Of a stretch of 64,000 bases of DNA, positions 14,031-22,888 are shown one piece after another (the first letter of the stretch is position 1; every line of letters begins with the position of its first letter). Origin of the DNA: a virus. A model generated the notes under the pieces. The model was not told the DNA's origin. It worked only from the letters and a program-made list of their open reading frames with translations, and made no database searches. The position numbers and the translations under genes were made by a program. Location: positions 62,001 to 126,000 of IMG/VR virus record IMGVR_UViG_3300027833_003138. One strand, 5' to 3'.

Positions 14031-15969
14031 ATCTAGTTGTCAAAAATTCACCTGTTCTTTCGAAAAATTGAGGTATATCCTGCTCGGATTCTTGAGCTTC
14101 ACATCTAGGTTTTATGGTATTTTTTTGTTCATCAAGCTCCCATAGCTGAAGGGTTGGTAAAGAGGTAACAAATTCAGGCCTATAGGAATCGTTTCCTGGT
14201 TGGAAGGTTCTGAAAATCAATTTATCTCCTAGGTCGTCAAACCATTGAGCATGGTAATCAACTTTTTCTCCGAGTCTGTGAGTGCCCTCTGTGCTTGTGC
14301 AACAATGTATCGTATGCTTTGTTGTTAGATTTGAACCCAGTTTTAACATAAAGGATTTTTTGGTTATATTTGAAATTATATATGGAACTACATACTTTCC
14401 GCCTTCTATGTTGATTGAAATATTTGGAGGCTCATCATACTCAAGGGGGAAAAAGATTTCTTGGGTTGGTTCATCTTCTTTTGGTTGAAAATAAAATCTC
14501 TGCATTCCGTGTCTGTTAGCTCCTGGATCCATAGGAGAAACGTAAGGGAAATCATCATAGCTTAATTCTATTTTTCCTTGCATTATTGAGGAACATATTG
14601 CTGTCGTATGAACTGTGTATTCATCAGACGGAAGTATATTCGAGAATTGCATATAAAATTCGTGGCGATTTCCGTCTTGAAGTATAAATGGAACAATAAT
14701 GTTTCCGTTACAATTTTCAACACTTACATTTAAGATGGGCTTCTCTTTAAAGGTTTTGGGTAAATTTATATGATACTTATCCTCCCCTCCTTGAATGACT
14801 GTTTTAAATGTGACTGTCTCGTCGTTACCTCCGAATACCTTGTTGAATCTTTTGCTGAATTCATCATAAACAAAAACGTTTTCCAGGAAGGAGTTCCCTG
14901 TCACAGACAACTCTCCCATTGGTGTTTTATTATTAATTGCCAGTAGCCCTTCGTTGGTTAGCCTAGCATGCTCTTCTCCGGAGGTAAAAAGCGAAATATG
15001 ATTTGATCCTGATTCGTTTAATAATATTTTACAATATTCACCCGCCTCTAAGCGCGCTTCATTGTTTTTGAATTGAATAAAGGTGTCTCGATCTTCGTAA
15101 TGGTATACATATTCCCCTACGTAGATATCTCCTGCAGTTTTTTTATCTCCCAGTATGAAAGAGTTGCCTAGTTGTGTGAAGTCGCCAGTAATTGAGAAAT
15201 CTCCTGACATCCTCAAGTCACCATATCTCCAAGAGTCTCCGGAAATGCGGAATTCGCCCAATAAGTCCGAGTCGCCTATTCTGTAAAGGTCGCCATTTTG
15301 GCTTTCATTTCCTGTGTGCGCGATGTCTCCTAAAATTAACTCGTTTCCATATAGAGAACGGTCCCCCGTTTGAGAAAAATTTCCCGTTAGATAAAAATCA
15401 CCATCCATTCGCATGTCCCCGAATCTCCAAGAGTCTCCGGTTATTCGAAGGTCTCCAAGCAGGTTAGAATCTCCTATTCTGTAAAAGTTCCCTTCTTGCC
15501 TGTGGTAGCCTGTGTTTGTTATGTCCCCGAGAAAACAAGAATCCCCCGAGATATGGAAGCGGTAAGAGGGTTCGCCATGTCTTTCGTGAAATAATGTTGA
15601 TACTCCAATATTTTGAAAAAGACCAGATGTTCCGACGAAAATGTTTCCAGAAATGTCTCCAGTGAGCGTATTATCTAAGACTTCGTTTACATTTGTTCTG
15701 CTCAAAAAAGTACATGGATCCGCAAAAATTTTACCGCCACTTATTAATTGCTTACCTGTTGATAGAAAGCTCTTATCGAGGATTGAGGATTTTAAGTGAT
15801 TATAAGAGATATTTTCGTTAGAAAGGTTTTCTCTTGCAATCATGAAGGATGCGTTATTGTCCCCGCTGCCAGCTGGCGTAATTTTGGCTTGATGCGGAAA
15901 CGGATGCACCAAATAGTCGGAGTGGAGAATAAGGGATTCTTTTAATTCTGAGATTTTACTATTTGGCAT
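14029..15969 (-). CDS. Tail adhesin paralogous to the 10888 gene, without cupredoxin/discoidin part
   Basis: About 646 residues from the ATG at 15969 (MPNSKISELKE), preferred over the GTG at 15990, which lies inside the promoter motif. The attachment domain, the GD/TGN beta shaft and the linker (YHYEDxDTF, SFLENVF) parallel the 1036-residue neighbour. The cupredoxin and discoidin domains are absent. The C-terminus carries two to three H-lectin-like modules (PKTFKEKPILNVSVEN, FPLEYDEPPNISINIEG). A 160-bp shaft stretch (15379-15540) is nearly identical to 11919-12084. Probable receptor-binding fibre with a different tip, made by duplication. Confidence 0.75.
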   Translation of the reverse strand: MPNSKISELKESLILHSDYLVHPFPHQAKITPAGSGDNNASFMIARENLSNENISYNHLKSSILDKSFLSTGKQLISGGKIFADPCTFLSRTNVNEVLDNTLTGDISGNIFVGTSGLFQNIGVSTLFHERHGEPSYRFHISGDSCFLGDITNTGYHRQEGNFYRIGDSNLLGDLRITGDSWRFGDMRMDGDFYLTGNFSQTGDRSLYGNELILGDIAHTGNESQNGDLYRIGDSDLLGEFRISGDSWRYGDLRMSGDFSITGDFTQLGNSFILGDKKTAGDIYVGEYVYHYEDRDTFIQFKNNEARLEAGEYCKILLNESGSNHISLFTSGEEHARLTNEGLLAINNKTPMGELSVTGNSFLENVFVYDEFSKRFNKVFGGNDETVTFKTVIQGGEDKYHINLPKTFKEKPILNVSVENCNGNIIVPFILQDGNRHEFYMQFSNILPSDEYTVHTTAICSSIMQGKIELSYDDFPYVSPMDPGANRHGMQRFYFQPKEDEPTQEIFFPLEYDEPPNISINIEGGKYVVPYIISNITKKSFMLKLGSNLTTKHTIHCCTSTEGTHRLGEKVDYHAQWFDDLGDKLIFRTFQPGNDSYRPEFVTSLPTLQLWELDEQKNTIKPRCEAQESEQDIPQFFERTGEFLTTR

Positions 15970-15985
15970 GACGGTCTTTTGTAAA

Positions 15986-15993
15986 TACACTTA
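15986..15993 (-). promoter_or_regulatory. Candidate late promoter motif TAAGTGTA, leftward
   Basis: Minus-strand TAAGTGTA lies 16 bases before the ATG at 15969. It is arranged back to back with the rightward motif at 16002-16009, so one 30-bp region would serve two divergent structural transcripts. Confidence 0.45.
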
Positions 15994-16001
15994 ATTGATA
16001 A

Positions 16002-16009
16002 AAGGTGTA
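16002..16009 (+). promoter_or_regulatory. Candidate late promoter motif AAGGTGTA, rightward
   Basis: AAGGTGTA is followed by 9 bases and then the ATG at 16019. The spacing equals that at three other late genes, so this transcript may also be leaderless or nearly so. Confidence 0.45.
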
Positions 16010-16018
16010 CTCTATTTA

Positions 16019-17137
16019 ATGGGTAAATCCAAAGTAGATCGAATAAGTTACGAAAGGTTTGGGGTTTTAATAACTGATTTTCCTGGATACAAGGACACAG
16101 CTTCAACCTCTGGGGATTTAACCAGAGTGCAGAGCCTGGAGTATAGCTTTTCTCACCCAGCTTTAGACGTAAAGGCGATCGGTTCCGATATACTGGTCTC
16201 TCAGGACGATGAATCTCCAATTATTCGTCAACCAGAAATCGATTGCAGTATGTCGTATATATTTTCCAGCGGAGAAAACGAAGAAGTATTAGGTTTTTAT
16301 CTTGGGTCTGACGGCAGCGTGTTAAAGAATTTTTATAATACCCAAGGAACTGATGATGTTAATTTATTCTTGGTTGCCGACGCAGGAGGTTGCGGCCATA
16401 GGGATTTAAATAACGTAACAGATCAACAGGGGTTTTCTGGTTATAATGTAGTAGGTTTTGGTAATTCTTTTTTAAAAACTTACGAATACTCAGCCTCTGT
16501 CGGACAGCTTCCTGTTTGCTCTGTATCTTTTCTTTGTAGTAATATGAGGTTTGATGAATATAAAGAACATGATCCTCCTCATTTTCCGTCCATAAAACTT
16601 GGAATAGAAAACGAGCCTTCGGAGGAAAGACTGGTTTTAAACGAAGACTCTTTGAATCCTCATACAGATAATGATGTACCAGCAATAATGCCTGGGGGAA
16701 TCATAATAAATATAACCAAAAACGCAGGAGCCCACGGAGGAGCGGTTCTAGACGATGTGGAAGCTGCTATACAAAACATAAACATAAACCTTCCAATCCC
16801 TAGACAGGATATTTATGGCTTTGGAAGTAATTATGTGTTCGACCGAAAACTTAAGTTTCCTGTGATTGGGTCCGTATCTATGGATATGACTCTTAGAGAA
16901 TTTTATACAGGAGAGATAGACTCTTTTTTTACGCAAGGATCAAGATACGATATGATAATATCTCACACAGAAAGAGACGGATCTGGAGGAATAACCAATA
17001 TAAATTCTTTTAAAATTGAAAACGCTCAATTGAAACAACAAAGCTACTCTCAGGCAATTGGAACAGACGCTTCGGTAAGTTCTTCTTTTTCGTTTGGAGT
17101 TACTGCTAGCGGGGGCTTAAAGTTCTACAGAGCTTAA
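16019..17137 (+). CDS. Tail-tube-fold protein (paralogue of 17328-18707)
   Basis: About 372 residues from the ATG at 16019 (MGKSKVDRISYERF). Segments LTRVQSLEYSFSHPALDV and GNSFLKTYEYSASVGQLPV align with RRVQNANYSFSVNRQDV and GNGYVSNYSIEASVGSMPT in the leftward gene at 17328. Both therefore carry the same beta-sandwich, tube-like fold. It could be a second tube protein, a minor tube variant or a tail-terminator ring. It is unusual as a single rightward gene between leftward structural genes. It is flanked by its own late-type motif and a downstream hairpin. Confidence 0.65.
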   Translation: MGKSKVDRISYERFGVLITDFPGYKDTASTSGDLTRVQSLEYSFSHPALDVKAIGSDILVSQDDESPIIRQPEIDCSMSYIFSSGENEEVLGFYLGSDGSVLKNFYNTQGTDDVNLFLVADAGGCGHRDLNNVTDQQGFSGYNVVGFGNSFLKTYEYSASVGQLPVCSVSFLCSNMRFDEYKEHDPPHFPSIKLGIENEPSEERLVLNEDSLNPHTDNDVPAIMPGGIIINITKNAGAHGGAVLDDVEAAIQNININLPIPRQDIYGFGSNYVFDRKLKFPVIGSVSMDMTLREFYTGEIDSFFTQGSRYDMIISHTERDGSGGITNINSFKIENAQLKQQSYSQAIGTDASVSSSFSFGVTASGGLKFYRA

Positions 17138-17146
17138 ATTAAAAAT

Positions 17147-17170
17147 GTTCGTTCGTTTTAACGAGCGAAC
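17147..17170. terminator. 11-bp hairpin downstream of the tube-like gene
   Basis: GTTCGTTCGTT-TT-AACGAGCGAAC forms an 11-bp stem (one G-U pair) with a 2-base loop, starting 9 bases after the stop at 17137. No T-run follows on the plus strand. On the minus strand it is followed by ATTTTTAATTT, so it may work better against leftward read-through. Confidence 0.5.
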
Positions 17171-17275
17171 AACCTCGGAGTATACTATTATTTCCCTAAG
17201 CGTAGCCTACTCATGCTCACTTTTCATCGGCTAGAGGAATCGATATATTATAATATGCTCTTTATGAGTAAATTC

Positions 17276-17306
17276 AAAAAAACCCGCCCCTTTTTTAAGG
17301 GGCAGG
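17276..17306 (-). terminator. Intrinsic terminator of the tail-tube gene
   Basis: On the minus strand CCTGCCCC-TTAAAAAA-GGGGCGGG forms an 8-bp stem (one G-U) followed directly by seven T residues, 21 bases after the stop of the gene at 17328. It is the clearest rho-independent terminator in the window. The rest of the 17138-17327 gap holds the hairpin at 17147 and no convincing gene. Confidence 0.88.
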
Positions 17307-17327
17307 CTTTAAAGAATTAATTATTAA

Positions 17328-18707
17328 TTAGGCGAATTTACCAGTGATGGTGAGAGCATTCCTTGAGCCGAGTATCCTCAAACCTCTTGCGAGATCTTCG
17401 GGTCCGCCGACTTGAGCAGTAAATGTTAAATCTACTGATTTATTATCCCCAATTGAGGAACTGAAAGATTCTCCTTCTAGCAGTGCGCCTTTAACTATAT
17501 ACTGCATCGCAACAGAGCCTGTCCCGTATTGGTTTGGTTCTCTAAGAGTGAATACTAGATCATGCTCCTCTGTGTTCCATATGAGATCCGCTACGTTTCC
17601 AGCTTTAAGATCTGCCATAATAGCGTTTACGCTAACAGAAATATTTAAAGGGTAATCAACAACTCTTGAGTATCCATAAGGAGTTCCAAGTCTGTTAAGA
17701 ACTGTTCTTGACATCGGAACATCGATACTAAAGCTTTGGACGTGAGCTGAGCCATCAACGGTATAATCATGCATTGGATTATCGTTGACGCCCTGGTAGC
17801 CAGCACCTGTAGAGATATCAAAACCACCCGCTGTTCTTCCATAACCAAGATCTCCTCGAGGATCGTTCCCTGGAAGAAGCTCGAACTCTGCAGCTCTTCC
17901 GTCTGTTCCTAGGGACATTGTTATGTCTCCAGGACGCAAGCAGGACCAACCTTCTTCTTCGGTATCTAAACCTCCTGCAGCACTGTCGTTAAGAACACCG
18001 CTAACTGCCGGAGGAATATCAAAATGTATGTCTGAAATTGGAATCCCAAAATTAGAATTTACTGCCGGAATGTCTAAGCCTGTGCTTCCAACGTAACTCT
18101 TTAAATTTAATCCATCAACAGTAACATTTGCGGTTGGCATACTTCCCACAGAGGCTTCTATGGAATAGTTCGAAACATAACCGTTTCCTAATGCAATAAC
18201 GCTTTTGCCGTCATCCATGTCTTGATTGCCTACTGCATCGTGACCTTCGCAGGTAGTTAATATAAAAAAGTTTTTTCCATCTGCATTAATGTTTTGTCCG
18301 CACTCAGTACCGCCGATAATATCATCCGCTAAGGCGCTTGAAGTTCCGTCAACATTCATTCCTAGAATTCTTTCGTTAATGCCATTTGTCAGGTAGTAAG
18401 AAAAATCAAGAGTTACTGTCGGCGGTTCAATGGAAACAGAATCAATTCTAGCTAACTGTCCAAATTGATTAACATCTTGCCGATTAACGCTAAAACTATA
18501 ATTTGCATTTTGTACTCTGCGCAACTGCTCGATTCCTGTTCTGACTTCGTAGCCAGCTGGAACGTCTGCGAGTTTCGCCACTCCTGATTTTGTTGACCAA
18601 GCGTCATTAGAAACGCTAAAATGGTGCCCTGTAGCATTTACCGTTCCAGCATATAATGCTTCACTCTGGTAAATTACTCTTGCTCGTCCTGGTAAATTTT
18701 GTGCCAT
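17328..18707 (-). CDS. Major tail tube protein (probable)
   Basis: A 459-residue protein with an even beta-strand pattern and no signal peptide. The region GVAKLADVPAGYEVRTG leads into YSFSVNRQDVNQFGQLARI, a strand/loop series typical of siphovirus tube subunits, and the C-terminus is compact. It has its own strong terminator, as expected for a highly expressed structural gene. It precedes completion genes (18770-20703) and is paralogous to the genes at 16019 and, more distantly, 29884. AATGTAAT about 40 bases before the ATG is a poor version of the late motif. Major versus minor tube cannot be settled from sequence. Confidence 0.7.
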   Translation of the reverse strand: MAQNLPGRARVIYQSEALYAGTVNATGHHFSVSNDAWSTKSGVAKLADVPAGYEVRTGIEQLRRVQNANYSFSVNRQDVNQFGQLARIDSVSIEPPTVTLDFSYYLTNGINERILGMNVDGTSSALADDIIGGTECGQNINADGKNFFILTTCEGHDAVGNQDMDDGKSVIALGNGYVSNYSIEASVGSMPTANVTVDGLNLKSYVGSTGLDIPAVNSNFGIPISDIHFDIPPAVSGVLNDSAAGGLDTEEEGWSCLRPGDITMSLGTDGRAAEFELLPGNDPRGDLGYGRTAGGFDISTGAGYQGVNDNPMHDYTVDGSAHVQSFSIDVPMSRTVLNRLGTPYGYSRVVDYPLNISVSVNAIMADLKAGNVADLIWNTEEHDLVFTLREPNQYGTGSVAMQYIVKGALLEGESFSSSIGDNKSVDLTFTAQVGGPEDLARGLRILGSRNALTITGKFA

Positions 18708-18769
18708 AATATTTATTAATAAGATTAGATTCTGTTTCTATTACATTTTTTGTATAAAAAAGGGAAGTT

Positions 18770-19621
18770 TTAAGAAAAGCGAGGATACCTTAGGTTGGTT
18801 ATTTCGAAATCTATAAAGCCTACAAAAAGAGATGGGTCTATATTTTTGCTTATTCTGTCGCTTAATTTTGAAACTCTCGCCTCTTCTATATGAAAAAAAG
18901 TTTCTCGTTTTGATGTTGCAAGCTCTTTATAATTAAAACCTGTAGTGTCTCCGTATTCTGTTAGCGGAAAATCTTCAAAACCTAATTTAGCAAAGACTTC
19001 GTTTTTTGAATCTGCGAATACAGATAAAGCTCCATCAAGCTGATATGTATTTTCTGCAAAAACAACGCAACGAATACTTGTGGTGGTTTTATCTTCTCCT
19101 CCGAATGCAAACGGTTCATTTTCTGCCATTTCCGAGTTTACAAAAATTGCAGGTATGACTTGTTTATAAGGCTCAATTCCTCCTAGCGACTGCTTGAATC
19201 TGCTATTTGAATCAAATTTACTTTCAACTATCAATTGCTCTTCTGTTTGATTTGTTATATAAAAGTTAAAATCTTTTACTGTATAATCTCCACTTAATGT
19301 AGTTTTATTTGCTCCAAAACTTGAATCGAATATCACTCGCCCATTGTCAAAATCAATTTTTAATCCGTCTTGCCCTCTTGGAACGAATGTTCCATTGTCG
19401 TAAACGCCGCTAGGTATGTTCGCCCCCTCTATGCTTTCGTCGCTAACCCATTGCTTGTAGGGGCTATTGTAAGACACCAACCCAGGGCCAAGCCTCGCGT
19501 CTCCGGTGTCTGCATAAAAATCAGACGACTTGCTTGAGAATGCGTCCGCTTTTTTAGTTATAAAATTGTCAGCCCATAAGACAAAACTTGTAGTAACTTG
19601 ATGTTGGAATTGTGGCTTCAT
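18770..19621 (-). CDS. Conserved tail/neck structural protein
   Basis: A 283-residue protein. The N-terminus FQHQVTTSFVLWADNFITKK and the strand-rich remainder (SGDYTVKDFNFYITNQTEEQ) suggest a beta-structured ring or completion protein. DGLKIDFDNGRVIFDSSFG resembles segments seen in tail-terminator-like proteins, but I cannot name a family with certainty. It lies between the tube gene and a tail-completion-like gene and its start abuts the previous stop (19621/19622), so it belongs to the leftward head-tail operon from 20703. Confidence 0.5.
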   Translation of the reverse strand: MKPQFQHQVTTSFVLWADNFITKKADAFSSKSSDFYADTGDARLGPGLVSYNSPYKQWVSDESIEGANIPSGVYDNGTFVPRGQDGLKIDFDNGRVIFDSSFGANKTTLSGDYTVKDFNFYITNQTEEQLIVESKFDSNSRFKQSLGGIEPYKQVIPAIFVNSEMAENEPFAFGGEDKTTTSIRCVVFAENTYQLDGALSVFADSKNEVFAKLGFEDFPLTEYGDTTGFNYKELATSKRETFFHIEEARVSKLSDRISKNIDPSLFVGFIDFEITNLRYPRFS

Positions 19622-20245
19622 TTAAAAATAAGATTTAGATAATCTTGTTGCAGATAGGGTGTTTAAGTTGGTTTCAAAATCTTTCAATAAAGGTTTTATA
19701 TATTGTTTTTTTAAGCTGCCTCCCGACTCCCTGCCGGATTGGATTCCCGCTCCTGATCGTCCTGCTGGAGGGCTTTGTGCGTGCATGTATTGACCTAAAT
19801 TAGCTATGCCTTGACCTTCTAGCTGCTGTAGCCAGCTTGCTCCTTTTGCCCAAGGCAATGGGGTGGCTGCATAAAGATCTTTTAATGTTGGTATATTTAC
19901 CGCAAAACTCCAAACAAAACCAAAAGATCCAAACTTTCTTCTTTTTATTAATATATTTGTGCGCTGTAAAAGATTTTGTAATTCATATACTGGATCATCT
20001 CCAATTTCAAAACCTATAAATCCAAATAAGTTTCCTTCTGGTAAAGTTCCGCTTAAATTTTTAGAAGCGGGGCCTCTTTTTAGCTCTCTTGTTATTGCGT
20101 GGGATTCAAAATCTTGCATTAATTTTCCATGAGCCACTTTGAATTGAGATTCAATTATTAATCTTCCTTCATTTATCAATTGTTTGTTTTTTCGAATTTC
20201 AAGATCTAATGCCCTCTTGACTCCTTTGTCTATCATCTTGGCCAT
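19622..20245 (-). CDS. Tail-completion-like structural protein
   Basis: A 207-residue basic, largely helical N-terminal half (KGVKRALDLEIRKNKQLIN) is followed by a conserved-looking glycine/proline segment: PLPWAKGASWLQQLEGQGIA and GRSGAGIQSGRESGG. The organisation recalls HK97-gp10-type completion proteins (helical front, then beta). It is encoded just downstream of a head-tail-type gene, with which it shares a stop/start base (20245), and upstream of the tail-tube genes. Function inferred from order and fold pattern. Confidence 0.5.
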   Translation of the reverse strand: MAKMIDKGVKRALDLEIRKNKQLINEGRLIIESQFKVAHGKLMQDFESHAITRELKRGPASKNLSGTLPEGNLFGFIGFEIGDDPVYELQNLLQRTNILIKRRKFGSFGFVWSFAVNIPTLKDLYAATPLPWAKGASWLQQLEGQGIANLGQYMHAQSPPAGRSGAGIQSGRESGGSLKKQYIKPLLKDFETNLNTLSATRLSKSYF

Positions 20246-20703
20246 TACTCTATGGGTCTTAATAGCAGTGAATAAAATTGTATAACATCAAAAAGTCCGT
20301 GAGCTCTTGGGTCAGAATCTACGTGAAACATTCTTCCGTCAAGCTCGATTCTTTTTGCCTCTTTAATGTACGCATAGTCTTCAGCTTTTAATTTGATCCT
20401 TACTAAACTACTTCCATCTGGTCGGCTTACTTTTATTTGAGCTCCAGCTTCTCCGAAATTTTCCAAACTTCTATCCGAATCGTATCTAATTCTCGCTTTA
20501 AATATTTTCTTTACAGGGATATTCTCCACGCTTGTGGTGGAAGCTCCGCCTGTTCCGTAAAGATAATTAAAATTAGGGTCTGTGCTAACTATAACTTTTT
20601 GAGCTTCTTTATATACAACAATGTCTCTTCCGAATGTATCATGAAGATCTAACAAGTTCGCTGCCACGCTTGCTCTTTCTGCCGCTGTCAATAATTCTGC
20701 CAT
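20245..20703 (-). CDS. Probable head-tail connector / neck protein
   Basis: About 152 residues from ATG 20703 (MAELLTAAERASVAANL). The longer frame to 20811 crosses the promoter motif and lacks coding character. It has a helical N-terminus, then beta strands: GRDIVVYKEAQKVIV, a DPNFNYLYG loop common in neck proteins, and RMFHVDSDPRAHGLFDVIQF. The pattern fits head-closure proteins (SPP1 gp16-like), and it is the first gene of the leftward head-tail operon. The late-type motif is 9 bases upstream. Family assignment is tentative. Confidence 0.5.
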   Translation of the reverse strand: MAELLTAAERASVAANLLDLHDTFGRDIVVYKEAQKVIVSTDPNFNYLYGTGGASTTSVENIPVKKIFKARIRYDSDRSLENFGEAGAQIKVSRPDGSSLVRIKLKAEDYAYIKEAKRIELDGRMFHVDSDPRAHGLFDVIQFYSLLLRPIE

Positions 20704-20712
20704 GAATACTTT

Positions 20713-20720
20713 TACACTAA
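20713..20720 (-). promoter_or_regulatory. Candidate late promoter motif TTAGTGTA, leftward
   Basis: Minus-strand TTAGTGTA with 9 bases between GTGTA and the ATG at 20703. Back to back with the rightward motif at 20730-20737. Confidence 0.45.
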
Positions 20721-20729
20721 AGATTTTTT

Positions 20730-20737
20730 TTTGTGTA
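20730..20737 (+). promoter_or_regulatory. Possible late promoter motif TTTGTGTA, rightward
   Basis: TTTGTGTA lies 38 bases before the ATG at 20776. It departs from the consensus at one position (T for R before GTGTA). Together with 20713-20720 it forms a second divergent pair like that at 15986-16009. Confidence 0.3.
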
Positions 20738-20775
20738 TATCGATACAGGTACAAGGATCTACAACAATAATACAT

Positions 20776-21063
20776 ATGGAAGCAGAAGACATTTTTAAAA
20801 AATGTTGCCACAGGAATACGGTTTCCCTTTTTAAGGGTTTCCTCGTTATGCTTGAGGATTTACATAAGGAGCATCAAATTAATTTTAATAAATTAAGAAA
20901 TAATTTGCCAGAGGGTTGCGTGCCAGTTGTGGATCAAGCTGACTACTTCAGTTTAGATAAGTTGCAGCACCTAAGAAAAAGAACTTTAGATATTGGCAAT
21001 GAAACTATTAGAAATATCGAAATGGATTTAGATAATTATACCATAGGCTTTACATTTAAATAA
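20776..21063 (+). CDS. Small hypothetical protein at start of tail operon
   Basis: About 95 residues from ATG 20776 (MEAEDIFKKCCHRN). An upstream TTG at 20731 would add 15 residues but overlaps the promoter motif. Helical; LQHLRKRTLDIGNETIRNI looks conserved. The name of the family is unknown to me. It is followed after 9 bases by the probable assembly-chaperone gene, so a tail-related role is likely. Confidence 0.5.
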   Translation: MEAEDIFKKCCHRNTVSLFKGFLVMLEDLHKEHQINFNKLRNNLPEGCVPVVDQADYFSLDKLQHLRKRTLDIGNETIRNIEMDLDNYTIGFTFK

Positions 21064-21072
21064 AATAAAATT

Positions 21073-21882
21073 ATGTCAGACACAGCAACCCCAACAATAA
21101 ACGATACCCGCAAAAAACTGCGTGAAATTTACAGCTTCACTTTTGAAAAAGAAGAGAAGGTCAAGAAAACAGAGACGAGCAAAGTCAAGAACGAAGAAAC
21201 CGGCGAAGAGGAAGAAGTTTCTGTAACCAAGGAAGTGGTTGAGCCAATTCCTTATCGACTCATAATGAAGCAGCCAACTCGCAGACAAATAGAAGATGCC
21301 GAATTGGAATTTAGTGTCGAAATGAGTAATTGTATAAAGCGAGGAATTTTAACAAAAGCCATGCTCGCAAAAAAATACAGCGATACAGGTGGACTGCTTG
21401 CGGAAGAGGACGCAAAAGCTCTGACAAAAATGTACGTAAGGTATGGAGAATTCTCCCAGGAAAGCGAAAAGATTCAGATAAAAAATGTTAAAACAGAAAA
21501 GGATACAGCGCGATTAAAGGAAATCGCTGGAGAGATAGCTCTTTTAAGGAAAGATATTATTAATGTCGAGACTTCATATTCTAACCTTTTCAACCACACC
21601 GCTGACGTAAGAGCCGAGAATAAAGTTATTCAATGGTATATTTTAAATCTCACTTTTGTTCAGAAGTCTGACGAAGAGGAAATATCTCCTTTATTTGAGG
21701 GTCGCGATTTTGAGCAAAAGCTTCAAACTTATTACGAGCTTGAGGAGGAGGGGAACGATCTTTATGATATAGTCGGAGGAAAGGTTGCCGCATTTTTTAG
21801 CTTTTGGTATTACAGTTCTGGCGCAGTTTCGAAACTAGATTTCGAAAAGCTAGACAAAGATATCGAGGACGGTAGTATTTAA
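21073..21882 (+). CDS. Probable tail assembly chaperone, G-like position
   Basis: A 269-residue, highly charged, helical protein. The acidic/basic N-terminal stretch (KEEKVKKTETSKVKNEETG) is low-complexity. The core begins YRLIMKQPTRRQIEDAELEF, typical of proteins encoded just before tape measures, where lambda has gpG/gpGT. Such chaperones coat the tape measure during tail assembly. It is followed at 21888 by a second helical gene in the -1 frame. I looked for a slippery heptamer at the junction and found none, so the two seem to be separate proteins. Confidence 0.5.
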   Translation: MSDTATPTINDTRKKLREIYSFTFEKEEKVKKTETSKVKNEETGEEEEVSVTKEVVEPIPYRLIMKQPTRRQIEDAELEFSVEMSNCIKRGILTKAMLAKKYSDTGGLLAEEDAKALTKMYVRYGEFSQESEKIQIKNVKTEKDTARLKEIAGEIALLRKDIINVETSYSNLFNHTADVRAENKVIQWYILNLTFVQKSDEEEISPLFEGRDFEQKLQTYYELEEEGNDLYDIVGGKVAAFFSFWYYSSGAVSKLDFEKLDKDIEDGSI

Positions 21883-21887
21883 TATAT

Positions 21888-22874
21888 GTGGAAGCGGTCA
21901 AGCGCAGAAAGATATTTAGGGATGTAGTTAGAGGTTACTCTTCCACAATTCTTGACGAGGACTTTGTTTACATCAAGCACTTGACTCCGCACGACCAAGT
22001 AGAGCTTGAAGAGATAGAGGAAAAATATTTTAACGCAGCCCTTCGTCGGGGCGTGCCCACAGAAGAAGAGATGCTTGCTTTTTTAAAAGAAGAGGGAGAC
22101 TGGGGAGACAAGGACGAAAAATTCATAGAGGATAAGGAGTATTTTCTTGAAACTTTAAAGACCGCCAAAACAAAAATGGTTATCAAGAACCAGATTGACA
22201 AGCAAGAAAAAACAATAGAAGAAGAAACCCTCGCACTGAATCAAAAACTCGCTCAGAGGATGTCTCTTGTTGGAAACACTTGCGAGAAATATGCAAAAGA
22301 TAGATTAAATGATTTTTATATGATTAAAAGTTTTTATAAAGATAAAGATTTATTGATTCCTTTATTTGGTGAAGATGAATTTGATGAATTAGAGAATCAA
22401 GATTTAAAGAAAATAGTTTCTCGTTATAACGATGTCTTTAAGAGCTTTAATGAAGAAAATATACAATATACTATATTAGAAGATTTTTATAATCCATATT
22501 TAAGTTTTGCTGAAGATAGTATGCAATTTTATGGAAAGCCGTTTTGTGATTTAACATACAATCAAATAAGATTAATTGTATATACTAGAGTATTTAAAAA
22601 TATATTTGATAATAATGAAAATATACCAGAGAATATAAGAAAAGATCCCGCGAAACTGTTAGACTTTGGAGGCTCCTCAAAAGAAGAGCGAGACAAAGCC
22701 AAAGACAAACTAAATCAAGGTAGCGCTGGAACTCTAGTTGGGGCTAAGGATGAGGATTATGAGTATCTTGGGGTGGACAAGCCTAAGGGAGGAGTAAGTC
22801 TTCACGAAGAAGCCAAAAAGAAGGGCGGAACTTTAAATATGGAAGATTTAATGAAATTGCATGGAGTAGGATAG
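21888..22874 (+). CDS. Probable second tail assembly protein, before tape measure
   Basis: A 328-residue, charged, helical protein from a GTG at 21888, 5 bases after the previous stop. DEDFVYIKHLTPHDQVELEE opens the core. It ends with a glycine/lysine-rich region and a last helix, NMEDLMKLHGVG. The last 20 residues are a short-linear type, suitable for docking to the tape measure. Codons between about 22290 and 22640 end almost only in A or T, unlike both flanks. Function inferred from position between the G-like gene and the tape measure. Confidence 0.5.
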   Translation: MEAVKRRKIFRDVVRGYSSTILDEDFVYIKHLTPHDQVELEEIEEKYFNAALRRGVPTEEEMLAFLKEEGDWGDKDEKFIEDKEYFLETLKTAKTKMVIKNQIDKQEKTIEEETLALNQKLAQRMSLVGNTCEKYAKDRLNDFYMIKSFYKDKDLLIPLFGEDEFDELENQDLKKIVSRYNDVFKSFNEENIQYTILEDFYNPYLSFAEDSMQFYGKPFCDLTYNQIRLIVYTRVFKNIFDNNENIPENIRKDPAKLLDFGGSSKEERDKAKDKLNQGSAGTLVGAKDEDYEYLGVDKPKGGVSLHEEAKKKGGTLNMEDLMKLHGVG

Positions 22875-22876
22875 TT

Positions 22877-22884
22877 TTGGTGTA
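22877..22884 (+). promoter_or_regulatory. Candidate late promoter motif TTGGTGTA
   Basis: TTGGTGTA begins 2 bases after the previous stop and 36 bases before the tape-measure ATG. It matches the GGTGTA variant at 16004-16009. Confidence 0.4.
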
Positions 22885-22888
22885 TTAA

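Noticed and set aside
14031-14045. TTGACA upstream of the adhesin gene at 13998 as an early-type promoter
   Set aside because: At 17 bp the -10 position reads CATACA, a poor match; the GTGTA motif between them is the better candidate.
17173-17280. TATAAT at about 17252 followed by an ATG as a further early promoter
   Set aside because: No -35 element at 16-18 bp, and the following frame is only 18 codons and runs through the terminator.
20731-20776. Longer TTG start for the first gene of the rightward tail operon
   Set aside because: It would overlap the promoter motif, and the added residues have no coding character; ATG 20776 is preferred.
21840-21900. Possible programmed -1 frameshift joining the two genes before the tape measure, as in lambda G/GT
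   Set aside because: The downstream frame is blocked by TAG at 21873 and only three codons overlap the end of the first gene; no X-XXY-YYZ slippery heptamer is present there.
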